From Limnomonas spitsbergensis (lineage: Eukaryota; Chlorophyta; Chlorophyceae; Chlamydomonadales): a DNA stretch of 64,000 nt. The number at the start of each line of letters is the position of its first letter. The first letter of the stretch is position 1. This document shows, one piece after another, positions 22,106 to 33,009 of the stretch. Below the pieces are notes generated by a model. That model saw nothing but the letters and a program-made list of their open reading frames with translations. It did not search any database and was not told the DNA's origin. The stretch is from the NCBI GenBank assembly GCA_037349105.1, contig JAYJMM010000065.1:930001-994000 (forward strand). The letters are read 5' to 3'. The position numbers and the translations under genes are program-made.

Positions 22106-25100
22106 GTGTTGACCCCGCAGCGCGCATTTCACAATTAACCCATGCCGCAGCGGCAGATAACTGCTACTGATAATAGTATGTAAATACCATGCATTCCCCT
22201 GGTTGGGCACAAGGCTAACAGTAGCACCGCTGTGACAACTGCACAGATTGGGACCACACCTAGACCAGCCTACGGCCGGTTGCCCCCCGCAACGCGCATT
22301 TCACAATTAACCCATGCCGCAGCGGCAGCTGAATACTACTGATAATAGTATGTAAATACCATGCATTCCCCTGGTTGGGCGCAAGGCTAACAGTAGCACC
22401 GCTGTGACACCTGCACTGATTGGGACCACACCTAGACCAGCCTACGGCCGGTTGCCCCGCAGCGCGCATTTCACAATTAACCCATGCCGCAGCGGCAGCT
22501 CAATACTACTGATAATAGTATGTGGATACCATGCATTCCCCTGCTTGGGCACAAGGCTAACAGTAGCACCGCTGTGACACCTGCACTGATTGGGACCACA
22601 CCTAGACCAGCCTACGGCCGGTTGCCCCCGCAGCGCGCATTTCACAATTAACCCATGCCGCAGCGGCAGCTCAATACTACTGATAATAGTATGTGGATAC
22701 CATGCATTCCCCTGGTTGGGCACAAGGCTAACAGTAGCATCGCTGTGACACCTGCACTGATTAGGACCACACCTAGACCAGCCTACGGCCGGTTGCCCCC
22801 CGCAGCGCGCATTTCACAATTAACCCATGCCGCAGCGGCAGCTCAATACTACTGATAATAGTATGTAAATACCATGCATTCCCCTGGTTGGGCACAAGGC
22901 TAACATTAGCACCGCTGTGACACCTGCACAGATTGGGACCACACCTAGACCAGCCTACGGCCGGTTGCCCCCCGCAGCGCGCATTTCACAATTAACCCAT
23001 GCCGCAGCGGCAGCTCAATACTACTGATAATAGTATGTAAATACCATGCATTCCCCTGGTTGGGCACAAGGCTAACAGTAGCACCGCTGTGACACCTGCA
23101 CTGATTGGGACCACACCTAGACCAGCCTACAGCCGGTTGCCCCCGCAGCGCGCATTTCACAATTAACCCATGCCGCAGCGGCAGATCAATACTACTGATA
23201 ATAGTATGTAAATACCATGCATTCCCCTGGTTGGGCACAAGGCTAACAGTAGCACCGCTGTGACACCTGCACAGATTGGGACCACACCTAGACCAGCCTG
23301 CGGCCGGTTGCCCCCCGCAGCGCACATTTCACAATTAACCCATGCCGCAGCGGCAGCTCAATACTACTGATAATAGTATGTAAATACCATGCATTCCCCT
23401 GGTTGGGCACAAGGCTAACAGTAGCACCGCTGTGACACCTGCACTGATTGGGACCACACCTAGACCAGCCTACGGCCGGTTGCCTCGCAGCGCGCATTTC
23501 ACAATTAACCCATGCCGAAGCGGCAGCTCAATACTACTGATAATAGTATGTGGATACCATGCATTGCCCTGGTTGGGCACAAGGCTAACAGTAGCACCGC
23601 TGTGACACCTGCACTGATTGGGACCACACCTAGACCAGCCTACGGCTGGTTGCCTCGCAGCGCGCATTTCACAATTAACCCATGCCGAAGCGGCAGCTCA
23701 ATACTACTGATAATAGTATGTGGATACCATGCATTGCCCTGGTTGGGCACAAGGCTAACAGTAGCACCGCTGTGATACCTGCACTGATTGGGACCACACC
23801 TAGACCAGCCTACGGCCGGTTGCCCCCCGCAGCGCGCATTTCACAATTAACGCATGCCGCAGCGGCAGCTCAATACTACTGATAATAGTATGTAAATACC
23901 ATGCATTCCCCTGGTTGGGCACAAGGCTAACAGTAGCACCGCTGTGACACCTGCACTGATTGGGACCACACCTAGACCAGCCTACGGCCGGTTGCCCCCG
24001 CAACGCGCATTTCACAATTAACCCAAGCCGCAGCGGCAGCTCAATACTATTGATAATAGTATATAAATACCATGCATTCCCCTGGTTGGGCACAAGGCTA
24101 ACAGTAGCACCGCTGTGACACCTGCACAGATTGGGACCACACCTAGACCAGCCTACGGCCGGTTGCCCCCGCAGCGCGCATTTCACAATTAACCCATGCC
24201 GCAGCGGCAGCTCAATACTACTGATAATAGTATGTAAATACCATGCATTCCCCTGGTTGGGCACAAGGCTAACATTAGCACCACTGTGACACTTGCACTG
24301 ATTGGGACCACACCTAGACCAGCCTACGGCCGGTTGCCCCCGCAGCGCACATTTCACAATTAACCCATGCCGCAGCGGCAGCTCAATACTACTGATAATA
24401 GTATGTAAATACCATACATTCCCCTGGTTGGGCACAAGGCTAACAGTAGCACCGCTGTGACACCTGCACTGATTGGGACCACACCTAGACCAGCCTACGG
24501 CCGGTTGCCCCCCGCAGCGCGCATTTCACAATTAACGCATGCCGCAGCGGCAGCTCAATACTACTGATAATAGTATGTTAATACCATGCATTCCCCTGGT
24601 TGGGCACAAGGCTAACAGTAGCACCGCTGTGACACCTGCACAGATTGGGACCACACCTAGACCAGCCTACGGCCGGTTGCCCCCCGCAGCGCGCATTTCA
24701 CAATTAACCCATGCCGCAGCGGCAGCTCAATACTACTGATAATAGTATGTAAATACCATGCATTCCCCTGGTTGGGCACAAGGCTAACAGTAGCACCGCT
24801 TTGACACCTGCACTGATTGGGACCACACCTAGACCAGCCTACGGCCGGTTGCCCCCGCAGCGCGCATTTCACAATTAACCCATGCCGCAACGGCAGCTCA
24901 ATACTACTGATAATAGTATGTAAATACCATGCATTCCCCTGGTTGGGCACAAGGCTAACAGTAGCACCGCTGTGACACCTGCACTGATTGGGACCACACC
25001 TAGACCAGCCTACGGCCGGTTGCCCCCCGCAGCGCGCATTTCACAATTAACCCATGCCGCAGCGGCAGATCAATACTACTGATAATAGTATGTAAATACC

Positions 25101-25760
25101 ATGCATTCCCCTGGTTGGGCACAAGGCTAACAGTAGCACCGCTGTGACACCTGTACTGATTGGGACCACACCTAGACCAGCCTACAGCCGGTTGCCCCCC
25201 GCAGCGCGCATTTCACAATTAACCCATGCCGCAGCGGCAGCTCAATACTACTGATAATAGTATGTAAATACCATGCATTCCCCTGCTTGGGCACAAGGCT
25301 AACAGTAGCACCGCTGTGATACCTGCACTGATTGGGACCACACCTAGACCAGCCTACAGCCGGTTGCCCCCCGCAACGCGCATTTCACAATTAACCCATG
25401 CCGCAGCGGCAGCTCAATACTACTGATAATAGTATGTAAATACCATGCATTCCCCTGGTTGGGCACAAGGCTAACAGTAGCACCGCTGTGACACCTGCAC
25501 TGATTGGGACCACACCTAGACCAGCCTACGGCCGGTTGCCCCCGCAGCGTGCATTTCACAATTAACCCAAGCCGCAGCGGCAGCTCAATACTACTGATAA
25601 TAGTATGTAAATACCATGCATTCCCCTGTTTGGGCACAAGGCTTACAGTAGCACCGCTGTGACACCTGCACTGATTGGGACCACACCTAGACCAGCCTAC
25701 GGCCGGTTGCCCCCCGCAGCGTGCATTTCATAAATAACCCATGCCGCAGAGGCAGCTCAA
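22106..25760. repeat. 171-bp satellite array
   Basis: About 21 copies of a 170-172-bp unit. CGCGCATTTCACAATTAACC recurs at 22293, 22463, 22634 and 22806, and onward to 25760. Length variation comes mainly from the C-run in GGTTGCCCCCCGC. Units contain the dyad-like ATACTACTGATAATAGTAT and a CATTCCCCTGGTTGGGCACA block. Identity between units is about 95% or higher by eye. Minus-strand frames repeat a 57-residue pattern and break where the C-run changes length, so they are not credible genes. The first and last units are the most diverged. Confidence 0.95.
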
Positions 25761-25789
25761 TGCTACTGATAAGATTATGTGGGTTTTAG

Positions 25790-26035
25790 GCATTCCAAAC
25801 CCTAAACTAGGGCTAGGGCTCAAGGAATGACAGGGCCAGGGTGTAGGGGGTGACATGGCTTGGGTTAAGGGGGAGACATGGCTAGGGCTCAAGGCATGAC
25901 AAGGCCAGGGTTCAGGGCGTGAATGGGCCTGGTTTCAGGGGGTGACTGGGCCAGGGTTCAGGGGTGAATGGGCTAGCATTCAGGGGGTGACATGGCTAGG
26001 GCTCAAGGAGTGACAGCCTGACAGGGGAAGGGTTC
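25790..26035 (+). repeat. G-rich degenerate minisatellite
   Basis: Imperfect repeats built from GGGTTCAGGGGGTGAC, GACATGGCTAGGGCTCAAGG and AGGGCCAGGGT. The start contains AAACCCTAAACTAGGG, which resembles telomere sequence. Closely spaced GGG runs could form G-quadruplexes on the + strand. No gene. Confidence 0.7.
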
Positions 26036-26114
26036 AAAAGGTGACTATGATCTGATTTAGTACAAGCGCACAAGGGGGGTCCTGCGGCTGCCACCACTGT
26101 TGCCGCCACTCTTG

Positions 26115-26510
26115 CGCTGGACGCCGCTCCCAATGGCTTGTTGAGCGCAAGGAAGGGGCCCTCATGCTGCTGTCATCGCCGCTACCAATGGCATGCTGGA
26201 AGCCGCTCCCAACAGCCTTTTGAGCGTAGCGAGGGGAGGGCCCTATTCCTGTCACCGACGCCGCTGCTATTGTATTATCATGGGATGCTTCTCCCAGCAA
26301 CCTGATGAGCACAACGCGGCGGGGCCCTGCTGCGACAATCACCGCCACCGCCAGTGTGGTGAACGATGCTCCTCCCAACGGCATGTTCAGGGTAACGAGG
26401 GGGGGCCTCCTATTGCAACCGCCGCCACCATAACTCTGGATGTTGCTCCCAACATGTCAAACGCAACGAGGGAATCCCCTGCGGTTGCCACTGCCGTTGC
26501 TGCCTGCCCC
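26115..26510. repeat. Degenerate ~80-bp tandem repeat
   Basis: Five diverged units are anchored by GCTCCCAAYRGC...TTGAGCGYARCGAGGGG-like blocks at about 26126, 26204, 26290, 26372 and 26444 (spacing 72-86). Between anchors are GCCGCY-rich spacers. Open frames on both strands (26034-26384 minus, 26193-26528 plus) cover this repeat and look compositional rather than genic. Confidence 0.55.
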
Positions 26511-27149
26511 TGCCCACCCGAACCCTAAGCCCTGGCCTTACCTGCATGGCATGCACTACCAACCCATGCACCCGAAATCCTTAACAGCATGCAATACCAG
26601 CCCACCCTAACCCTAAGCCCTGGCCCTATGAGCATAGTAAGCAGCACCATCCCTCCTACCCTTCTCCCTTCAAGACGCACTAGGCTAGCCCCCCCCCAGG
26701 CTTAAGCCACTGGGATCACACCTGCTATGGCTGCAGGTTCATTGCCCTCTCTGTTGCCGCGGGTCCAGTTGGCACCTTTCATTCCACTGCCGCCGCTCCC
26801 TCCGTTGCCGTGGGCCTAACACGCACCACTCCCGATGTTGCCGCTGGTAAGGCCCCTGTCACTTACTGGGGGGTCGGACCCATTCCCCGGCTTATATTGA
26901 GCTATATGCTTCCAAATGGTATTCTTACGAGATTTCTAAAGCCTGTTTCGCTCGCGTGGGTTGTGAAAAGGCGTCAACCTGGGCACTGAAAGCCCCCGTT
27001 TTGGGGGGGGGCACCCAGGGGATGGGTCCGGCCAGGGTCCCCTGGGTCCGAACTCTTAAGCGACATGCCCCTTTGTTGGGCCGCCTCACACCTTCAAAAG
27101 CAAAATAGTCTATATGTCGCAGATATGTTTACAATTTTTCAAGCTTTAG
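26511..27149. other. No gene seen
   Basis: C-rich sequence with CCCTAAGCCCTGGCC occurring twice (near 26522 and 26609), fragments of a CYGCCGCTCCC motif, and a G-run at about 27002. No open frame with recognisable content. Confidence 0.5.
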
Positions 27150-27536
27150 GATTTTGGACAAGCTGCTAACGAAGCTGATGGAACTGCTACCGGAGTCCAT
27201 CATGGAGCTCCTTGTTGTGCTGGCAAGCGGGAGATTCTATGCAAGAGGCGTATAAATGAATTGACTCTGGAGGCCATGAACACCCTTTTTCGTTGTAAGA
27301 GTGGAGCTCCGCGGTCGCTTGAAGCTAGGGTGCTCTTGATGGAGGCCTTCCTCCGACGCAAAGACGTGAAAGCCACGTTCCCGAACAAGGCCTTCTCCTT
27401 GTCTCCAGAAGATTGTGACCTAGCGAGTGAGATGTTCAAGACCTTGAAAGAGAGTCTCAAACATGGTGTTAACCCATCTGGTGGTGGTCAGCTCACAGGC
27501 ATCAAGCGAGCAAGAGTTTCGGCCCTATCCTCATAG
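27150..27536 (+). CDS. Candidate 3' exon, unknown protein
   Basis: Open from just after a TAG (27147-27149) to the TAG at 27536. The pyrimidine-rich CAATTTTTCAAGCTTTAG immediately upstream is a plausible 3' splice acceptor. About 128 codons of natural composition: CKRRINELTLEAMNTLF, SLEARVLLMEAFLRRKDV, ASEMFKTLKESLKHGV, and a basic tail GIKRARV. It looks helical and nuclear or DNA-binding in style. I do not recognise the family. Confidence 0.4.
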   Translation, partial: DFGQAANEADGTATGVHHGAPCCAGKREILCKRRINELTLEAMNTLFRCKSGAPRSLEARVLLMEAFLRRKDVKATFPNKAFSLSPEDCDLASEMFKTLKESLKHGVNPSGGGQLTGIKRARVSALSS

Positions 27537-27560
27537 GCACTACGCACTACACATATATGC

Positions 27561-27785
27561 TCAATACGCACTACCTGACATGATGCAGCCATGACACCTG
27601 CTGTTACGCACTACCTGACATGATGCAGCCATGACACCTGCTGTTACGCACTACCTGACATGATGCAGCCATGACACCTGCTTTTACGCACTACCTGACA
27701 TGATGCAGCCATGACACCTGTTGTTGCGCACTACCTGACATGATGCAGCCATGACACCTGCTGCTACGCACTACCTGACTCTGGA
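27561..27785. repeat. 40-bp tandem repeat, 5-6 copies
   Basis: CTACCTGACATGATGCAGCC begins at 27571, 27611, 27651, 27691 and 27731, with a partial unit at 27771. Units are almost identical (CTGCTGTTACG versus CTTTTACG variants). It lies between two candidate exons, so it may sit in an intron or intergenic region. Confidence 0.92.
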
Positions 27786-27789
27786 CTGA

Positions 27790-27912
27790 GCGCAAATCAG
27801 AGTCTGTCAGGGACGGCAACGCAAGGCAGAGAACAGCAGACGAAATCGGGCTCAACCTCTCCCGCCAACTGGGCCGACTCTCTCCGAACATTGATCGCAT
27901 TGTTGCTGTCAG
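27790..27912 (+). CDS. Candidate internal exon, unknown protein
   Basis: An open stretch reading ERKSESVRDGNARQRTADE then IGLNLSRQLGRLSPNIDRI ends at VAVR, followed by a good donor, CAG|GTGAGA (27913). The upstream acceptor would be ...GGACTGAG. The composition is polar and helical. It may belong with the exons at 28437 and 28750. Confidence 0.35.
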
Positions 27913-28436
27913 GTGAGATGACTATGCACAAGGCTGGCTGAAATGTTGATTATTAGTTTTCACTCGTTGGCTAAGAAGCTCCCTTGGTCATTTGAGGCAC
28001 GTGAATGCCAGACTTCTCTCTCACTAGTTTTTCAAAGTCTGAGCAATTAATAAAAAGTGTCTGATATGTGAAGAAGTGTGAAATGTGCAGCGCAGCCGTA
28101 GGGGTGTGTGGGGTGGGGGGGCCCCCTGCCTAGGGGTCTGGGGGCCAGCGGCACCCGGTCGATTTAGCTCAAAAACAGTACGTAGCTTTAAATCTCGAGA
28201 ACTGCGTCCCACATATATTTATAATTCCACTGTTCATGTCCAATCAGGCACTGTTAAGAGCTGAGCGGCAGCTGCTGCTTCGCAGAAGTAAAATACTTCA
28301 AGATTTATATTTCCAGTCAGGTCTTTTTCTACTTCTGTCATAAATTAATTTTGCCTCTTTTGAGGCCTCAGACCATTTATGGCCCCCCCCCCAAAAACTG
28401 CCTCTCACTGTTTTTGCATCTGTGGCCATTCCCAGG

Positions 28437-28694
28437 CATGATGACCCAATCTTCGCTGAAACGTACGACTACTTCTTGCTGAGAGTCACGGCGAACTACT
28501 TGGCACCTGGTGGTCTCCCGAAAGCTATGACAGACGAGTACGGCGCAAGATTTGGCAGGACGTCTCTGGTCTTGGAGGGTTCCTACTTTGAGCATGTTCC
28601 TAGCACCCCGTTGACAGTTGGCCCCTCAGCAGGTGTTGGTCCCTCGATGGGATTTGACTCTGATGAGGATCGTGCAGGCCCCAGTTTCATTTGA
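28437..28694 (+). CDS. Candidate exon, unknown protein
   Basis: A strong acceptor (TGGCCATTCCCAG|GC) precedes a frame reading HDDPIFAETYDYFLLRVTA, then YLAPGGLPKAMTDEYG, FGRTSLVLEGSYFEHVP and an acidic GFDSDEDRAGPSF, with a stop at 28692-28694. A donor within GATCGTGCAG could splice to the next exon at 28750 instead of using that stop. No family recognised. Confidence 0.4.
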   Translation, partial: HDDPIFAETYDYFLLRVTANYLAPGGLPKAMTDEYGARFGRTSLVLEGSYFEHVPSTPLTVGPSAGVGPSMGFDSDEDRAGPSFI

Positions 28695-28749
28695 TTGCTG
28701 ATAAAAAAGCCTTGGTTTGGGTACACTCAGTCGTCCTGGCCAATATCAG

Positions 28750-28912
28750 AGTTACATCGAAGTTGCTCCCTAGACGTAAGGGTGCTGCAGCCGGCAAAGT
28801 CGTGTACATCATTACAAGCGACGAGGATGCCCGCATCGTTCGAAGCTTAAAAGAAGATGCCAGCGACGATGATGATGACGCATATGCCGTGGATGGTGGG
28901 GGGCAGTCATAG
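28750..28912 (+). CDS. Candidate terminal exon with acidic tail
   Basis: Acceptor CAATATCAG is followed by VTSKLLPRRKGAAAGKVVY, IITSDEDARIVRSLKED and an Asp-rich tail (ASDDDDDAYAVDGGGQS), ending in TAG. Spacing and style fit it as the last exon of the gene carrying 28437-28694. Function unknown. Confidence 0.4.
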
Positions 28913-28974
28913 CACTCTCAGACTACCAATAGGCCGTGATGTAGCTGATTTGTAGCTGAAACACCACGCCTGCC

Positions 28975-29548
28975 TCCCCTCCCCTCCCCCCCCCCCTCCC
29001 CCTCCTCTTACTCCACCTCCCCCTCCTTACCCCCCTCATGCTGCCCCTCCAGTCCCCCCTCCTGCTCCTTCCCCCCCCTCCCCCCCCTGCTCTCCCTCCC
29101 ACTGCTTCTCCCGCTCCTCCTCCTTCTCCCGCCCCCCCTCCCCCTCCCCCTCCTGCTGTACCTCCCCCTCCTGCCCCCCTCATGCTCCTCCTCCTGCCCC
29201 TCCCCCCTCCTGCTCCCTTCCCCCTCCCCGTCCCCTCTCTGCCCCCCTCCTTCTCCCCCTACCTCTACCCCTCCCCCTCCCTCTCCCCATTCCTCTCCCC
29301 CTCCCTCCCCCACTCCCTCTCCCCCTCCCTCCCCCACTCCCTCTCCCCATTCCTCTCCCTCTCCCCCTCCCGCTCTCCCTCTCGCCCCTCCTCCTGCTCC
29401 CCCTACCCCTCCCGCTCCCCCTCCCCACAGCCCCTTCCCCTGCTCCCCCTCCTGCCCCCCTCCCCCTCCTGCTCCCGCTCCCCCCCAGCCCCTTCCCCTG
29501 CTCCCCCTCCTGCCCCCCCTCCCTCTCCTGCTCCCCCTTCCCCACCCT
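28975..29548 (+). repeat. Polypyrimidine tract / CCCCCTCCTGCTC minisatellite
   Basis: About 570 bp of almost pure C/T on the + strand, built from CCCCTCC, CTGCTC and CACTCCCTCTCC blocks. The strand asymmetry makes triplex (H-DNA) formation possible, and the complementary strand carries many G-runs. Pro/Ser-rich (+) and Gly/Arg-rich (-) open frames are compositional artefacts. Confidence 0.92.
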
Positions 29549-29659
29549 AGATAAAAATGTGGCTTGGACGAATGCCCTGCGAGTATCCTTGGAATTTCAA
29601 TGCGGAATTAGTAGTACTGTTTTTTGTGTTTGAGGTTTACATTTCTTCATAGCATGCTC

Positions 29660-30015
29660 TGTGCTGGTGTAAATTCCCCTAGAGTAATTTGGGTATTGGT
29701 TTCGCGAATGGGGAGTTTTAAGCAGCTCGATAGCAGGCTGCTTGTGAGGGTTTTCTCTAGATGATGTTTGGGATCAAGGATTTTAAATAGCTCCATGGCA
29801 GGTTTTGTAGCGCGTACGTGTTTCCCCTTGTATCATTGGAATTTGTACCAGAGTTTAGGAGGCTTCATGCAGCTTGTGCGGGTTTCCCCTAGAGCATCAT
29901 TGGTATTGGTACCAGCGGTGCGGGCCAGGAGTTTTAGACAGCTCCATAGCAGACGCTTCACAGCTTGTGCGGGTTCCCCCTAGAGCATCATTGGTATTGG
30001 TACCAGAAATAGAAG
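29660..30015 (+). repeat. Degenerate ~60-90-bp repeats
   Basis: Blocks related to CCCCTAGAGCATCATTGGTA, TTGGTACCAG, TTTTARAYAGCTCCATRGCAG and GCTTGTGCGGGTTTCC recur about five times (anchors near 29677, 29753, 29823, 29886 and 29976). The last two units are the most alike. No gene. Confidence 0.55.
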
Positions 30016-30180
30016 CAAGAATTTTAAATAAATGAATATATTCAATTTAAGGGACCATTGCCTTATTAAATTCTGTTAGTATGAGGGTCATTGGTATTAT
30101 CACCTGTGGTTAGCCTAGTGTGGAATTCAAAATGATGTCTTAGTTGGCCTGGTAGCCGAGGTAATTTCCATTTACAGCTT

Positions 30181-30384
30181 ATGCTGGGCACGTCCAACAC
30201 ATCATGCTCCCCCCAAAAGTTGGAAGGGAATATCGAGTTTCTGTATTTGATGGCTGCTGGCATAAAATGTTGCAACCATCCAAAGATTAGTCCTCACAAG
30301 GCCAAGCGCAAGAACCACATTAAGCCAGGACGCGCCTTACATGGCTGTCCCGGGGATCAGCGATACAACCATGGGCTGCGCTGA
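30181..30384 (+). CDS. Possible exon or ORF, unknown
   Basis: A 67-codon frame starts at ATG (30181) right after a pyrimidine-rich CCATTTACAG acceptor-like site. It contains LEGNIEFLYLMAAGIKCC and a basic stretch HKAKRKNHIKPG. The composition is plausible for protein, but there is no recognisable domain and no partner exon. Weak support. Confidence 0.2.
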   Translation: MLGTSNTSCSPQKLEGNIEFLYLMAAGIKCCNHPKISPHKAKRKNHIKPGRALHGCPGDQRYNHGLR

Positions 30385-32160
30385 AAGACTCGGGCGCATT
30401 TAGAGGGGGAAAATTCAAATGGCAGTGGGGGAAGCAAAGGAGAAAAAGGGGGAAGGGATCCCTAAAAGATACCAAATTGCAGCCAAGCAAACTTGCGCCC
30501 AGCGTGCTTAAAGGTAATAGGTATGAATATGTAGAGAGTGGCCCTTTAAGTGGTGCCTATGCGTCATGTGCTAGAGAAAAAAGCCAATGCCACTTCGATG
30601 CAAACGCTGGTGACTTGGCCCCGGGCACTGTGTGTTATCAAATGGAGAATAGCATCCCCGCCTCTGAAAGCCAGAGAGAGACAAAAAGGAAAGAGCCAGT
30701 CCCAAAGGAGGCATGAAAAACAGACCGTAGCAAATTTGCCCCCAACAAAGTCTATGACGTTCTCAACAAAAGCCAGAGCCTGCCACCCATGCCTGCCCTG
30801 GTACATCTGTGACAGTAAGTCCGTGGCGCCCTCCGGGGGGGCTGCCCAACCTCTCGCTCTCAGCCGCTCTTTCACGCCAGGGCACTGAAAACACGTACAT
30901 GAAGCGCTTCCTCCACCTGTTGGCCATGTTCTCAGCCCAGCAATGTTGGCAGTAGCGTGTGTCACGCTGCTGATCGCTGCGCCGTCCTTTATCATCAGGT
31001 GTGCTGGCTGCTCCGAGACGTAGCCTTAAGTTAGTGCACACACGGGCACATTCGTTTTGCTAGTGCGGTTCTAAGCGTGCGATGATGCCGCATATGTACT
31101 GTCGCGCCTGTGTCTGGGTACATCTATGCCGTCCACCCTCCTGCGGCTTTTACGCACCCCTAGCTCTGCTGTCAATCCTGGCCCATGCTACTTGCACTGG
31201 GTTCCTGACCGATCTGGCATGGCAGCGCAACAACTCTGCGTCATCCGGGCGCAACCAGCCCTTTTTTCCAGCCCCAAACGGGAGCATGCCTGACGCTGCC
31301 AGGAGGTAAGCTTTGCTGAGGAGTCGGACCTGCAGCCTGGGGAGGTAATGGATGTAATGAAAATTACCAGTTTGACATGGGATGTGGCTTAAGCTGATTT
31401 GTTTGATCCACATGCATGCGTCACTGAGCCAAAGCCTCTGTGACAGGTTCACATGTGCCAAGCCAAGGGTACAATTCAGGTAAATTTCAGATAATCAGAG
31501 GCATGACGCTGCACCTCGATCTTTGCAAGTCGCTTCTTGCCCCACGCTCAGCTCATCGCTGTGGGCGCATGACGTCTCGGTATGAAAACTTCACAAGTCT
31601 GCGTCCACTTACATCTCGGTTAGAAAGACTTGACTTTGTTGCCGCTTCTAGAGTCCTGGCGCCGATACCTCAAGCTCTCGATCCGCTCTGAAAGATGATG
31701 CCACGGCCCAGTGCGAACGGTGGCGCACGATATCAATAACTGTCAAGTAGGACTCTTCGAAGGTCCCTCCCTAATAATTGCGAAAACAATCGTGCGTGCC
31801 AAGTTAACTGCATGATTGAGACGCCCTGGTACAGGGGCCAGACTCCTGCGTACCGGCCAGCGAATTCGTACTCTACACACATCGATACTCCCAGAAATCC
31901 AATTCACAGACCTGCGGCGTCAAACATGTATCCATATCTTGATTAACAAGATTACATTCTAGCCAGGTTGATTTGGAGACGAAATCTACCAATCTGCCCT
32001 CGGCGAGGGCACTACCGACAAAACGGCACTTGCGAGAGTGTAGTTTAATATCAGAATCTTAATCTACATGTTCGATTATGCATTCCTGCAAGCGGGAAGG
32101 GCGTTTGGTGCTGTTTCGATAACGCCCTGCGAAACCGCCGAAACCCCTGCTGCCATTCAG
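30385..32160. other. Mostly non-genic; dispersed repeat at 30955-31075
   Basis: No confident gene. The segment 30955-31075 (CGCTGCGCCGTCCT ... GCCTTAAGTTAGTGCACACA ... TTTTGCTAGTGCGG) is a diverged copy of 21885-22010. Open frames here start at non-ATG codons and lack motifs. The part just before 32161 ends in a good splice acceptor for the kinase exon, so an intron is likely there. Confidence 0.4.
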
Positions 32161-32676
32161 AAATCCACCCATCGTGACATCAAGCCTGACAACATGTTGC
32201 TCCACCAACTTGAGGACGATCAATTCCTAGGCAAAGTCGGGGATGCATGTTTGTGTGCATTGTTTGACTTCAAACCTTGTGCGCAACCTCCCTGCCCCTC
32301 GTACATGGACCCTGGGATGGCAAATAAAAAAGTCCAAGGACCACAGACGTGGACATACTCCTATGCCACAGATGTGTACAGCTTTGGCCTGGCCATGGGT
32401 GTGTCTCTGGTACGACCAAGTGACGGCCGTTCAGACCTCGTCATTGGGTCTCTAAAGGTAGTTAGCCATGCCTACCTCTGTGGGCAGGTGGGGTTCCCTG
32501 TGAGGAAGGAATCCATTTCGTCTGTGGTAAAGAAGATGCAGTGGCCCATTGATTGGGACTCACGCTTAAAGGAAGAGCTAGCAGATTTGCTCATGAAGTG
32601 CCTCAATGGGGATGCACGCAGCAGAATAGCCATGGAAGATGTGAAGCATGACCTCTTCAGGATTATGCAGTCTTAG
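32161..32676 (+). pseudogene. C-lobe exon of a TKL-like protein kinase, degenerate
   Basis: A pyrimidine-rich acceptor (CCCCTGCTGCCATTCAG) precedes an exon coding for the C-terminal kinase lobe. The catalytic loop is HRDIKPDNMLL. KVGDACLC stands where KVGDFGLC is expected, so the DFG Asp is kept but Phe-Gly are replaced. SYMDPGM stands in the activation-segment end, where DPE/APE is expected, so the Glu is lost. TDVYSFGLAMG is the F-helix Asp region, and LLMKCLNGDARSRIAMEDV is the end of the domain. It stops with TAG. No N-lobe (Gly-rich loop, VAIK Lys) is visible upstream, although an ATG frame runs from 32068. I infer a truncated or decaying kinase, or a pseudokinase. A functional gene with distant exons cannot be excluded. 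Confidence 0.65.
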
Positions 32677-32910
32677 TATTATTATTCTCTGGCTTTTCCT
32701 CCCAAATACCTGCAAGGTGGGAGTATTATTCTCTGGCTGAAACACTCCGGTGCTGAAATACTCTGGTGCAGCTAATTCACCGCCGGAAAGTCATAGTTAT
32801 CCCCTGGTTTTTTGTCCCAAAGACCTGCGAAATTGGAGCTTTCTTCTCTTAGACTGAAACACTATGGTGTAGCAGATTCACCACCGGACATTCATTATTA
32901 TTCCTTGGGA
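32677..32910 (+). repeat. ~115-bp degenerate direct duplication
   Basis: Two diverged copies follow the kinase stop codon. Shared blocks are CTGGYTTTTYYTCCCAAAKACCTGC, GCTGAAACACT..GGTG and ATTCACCRCCGGA, at about 32690-32790 and 32800-32905. Probably a 3' UTR or intergenic duplication. Confidence 0.5.
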
Positions 32911-33009
32911 TTTCCAGCTTTGTTCTGTAATAGTATGAGCAAACAAGTTTCCTGGGTTGCAAACGCGAATCAAGATATTAGCTGGAACTTCAGACAGGGT
33001 TGGTAATCC

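Noticed and set aside
22106..25760. Relationship to primate alpha satellite because of the 171-bp unit
   Set aside because: Only the length matches; I see no CENP-B box or other sequence resemblance. Coincidence.
29038..29550. Proline-rich 170-codon frame
   Set aside because: Direct consequence of the polypyrimidine tract; no other protein feature.
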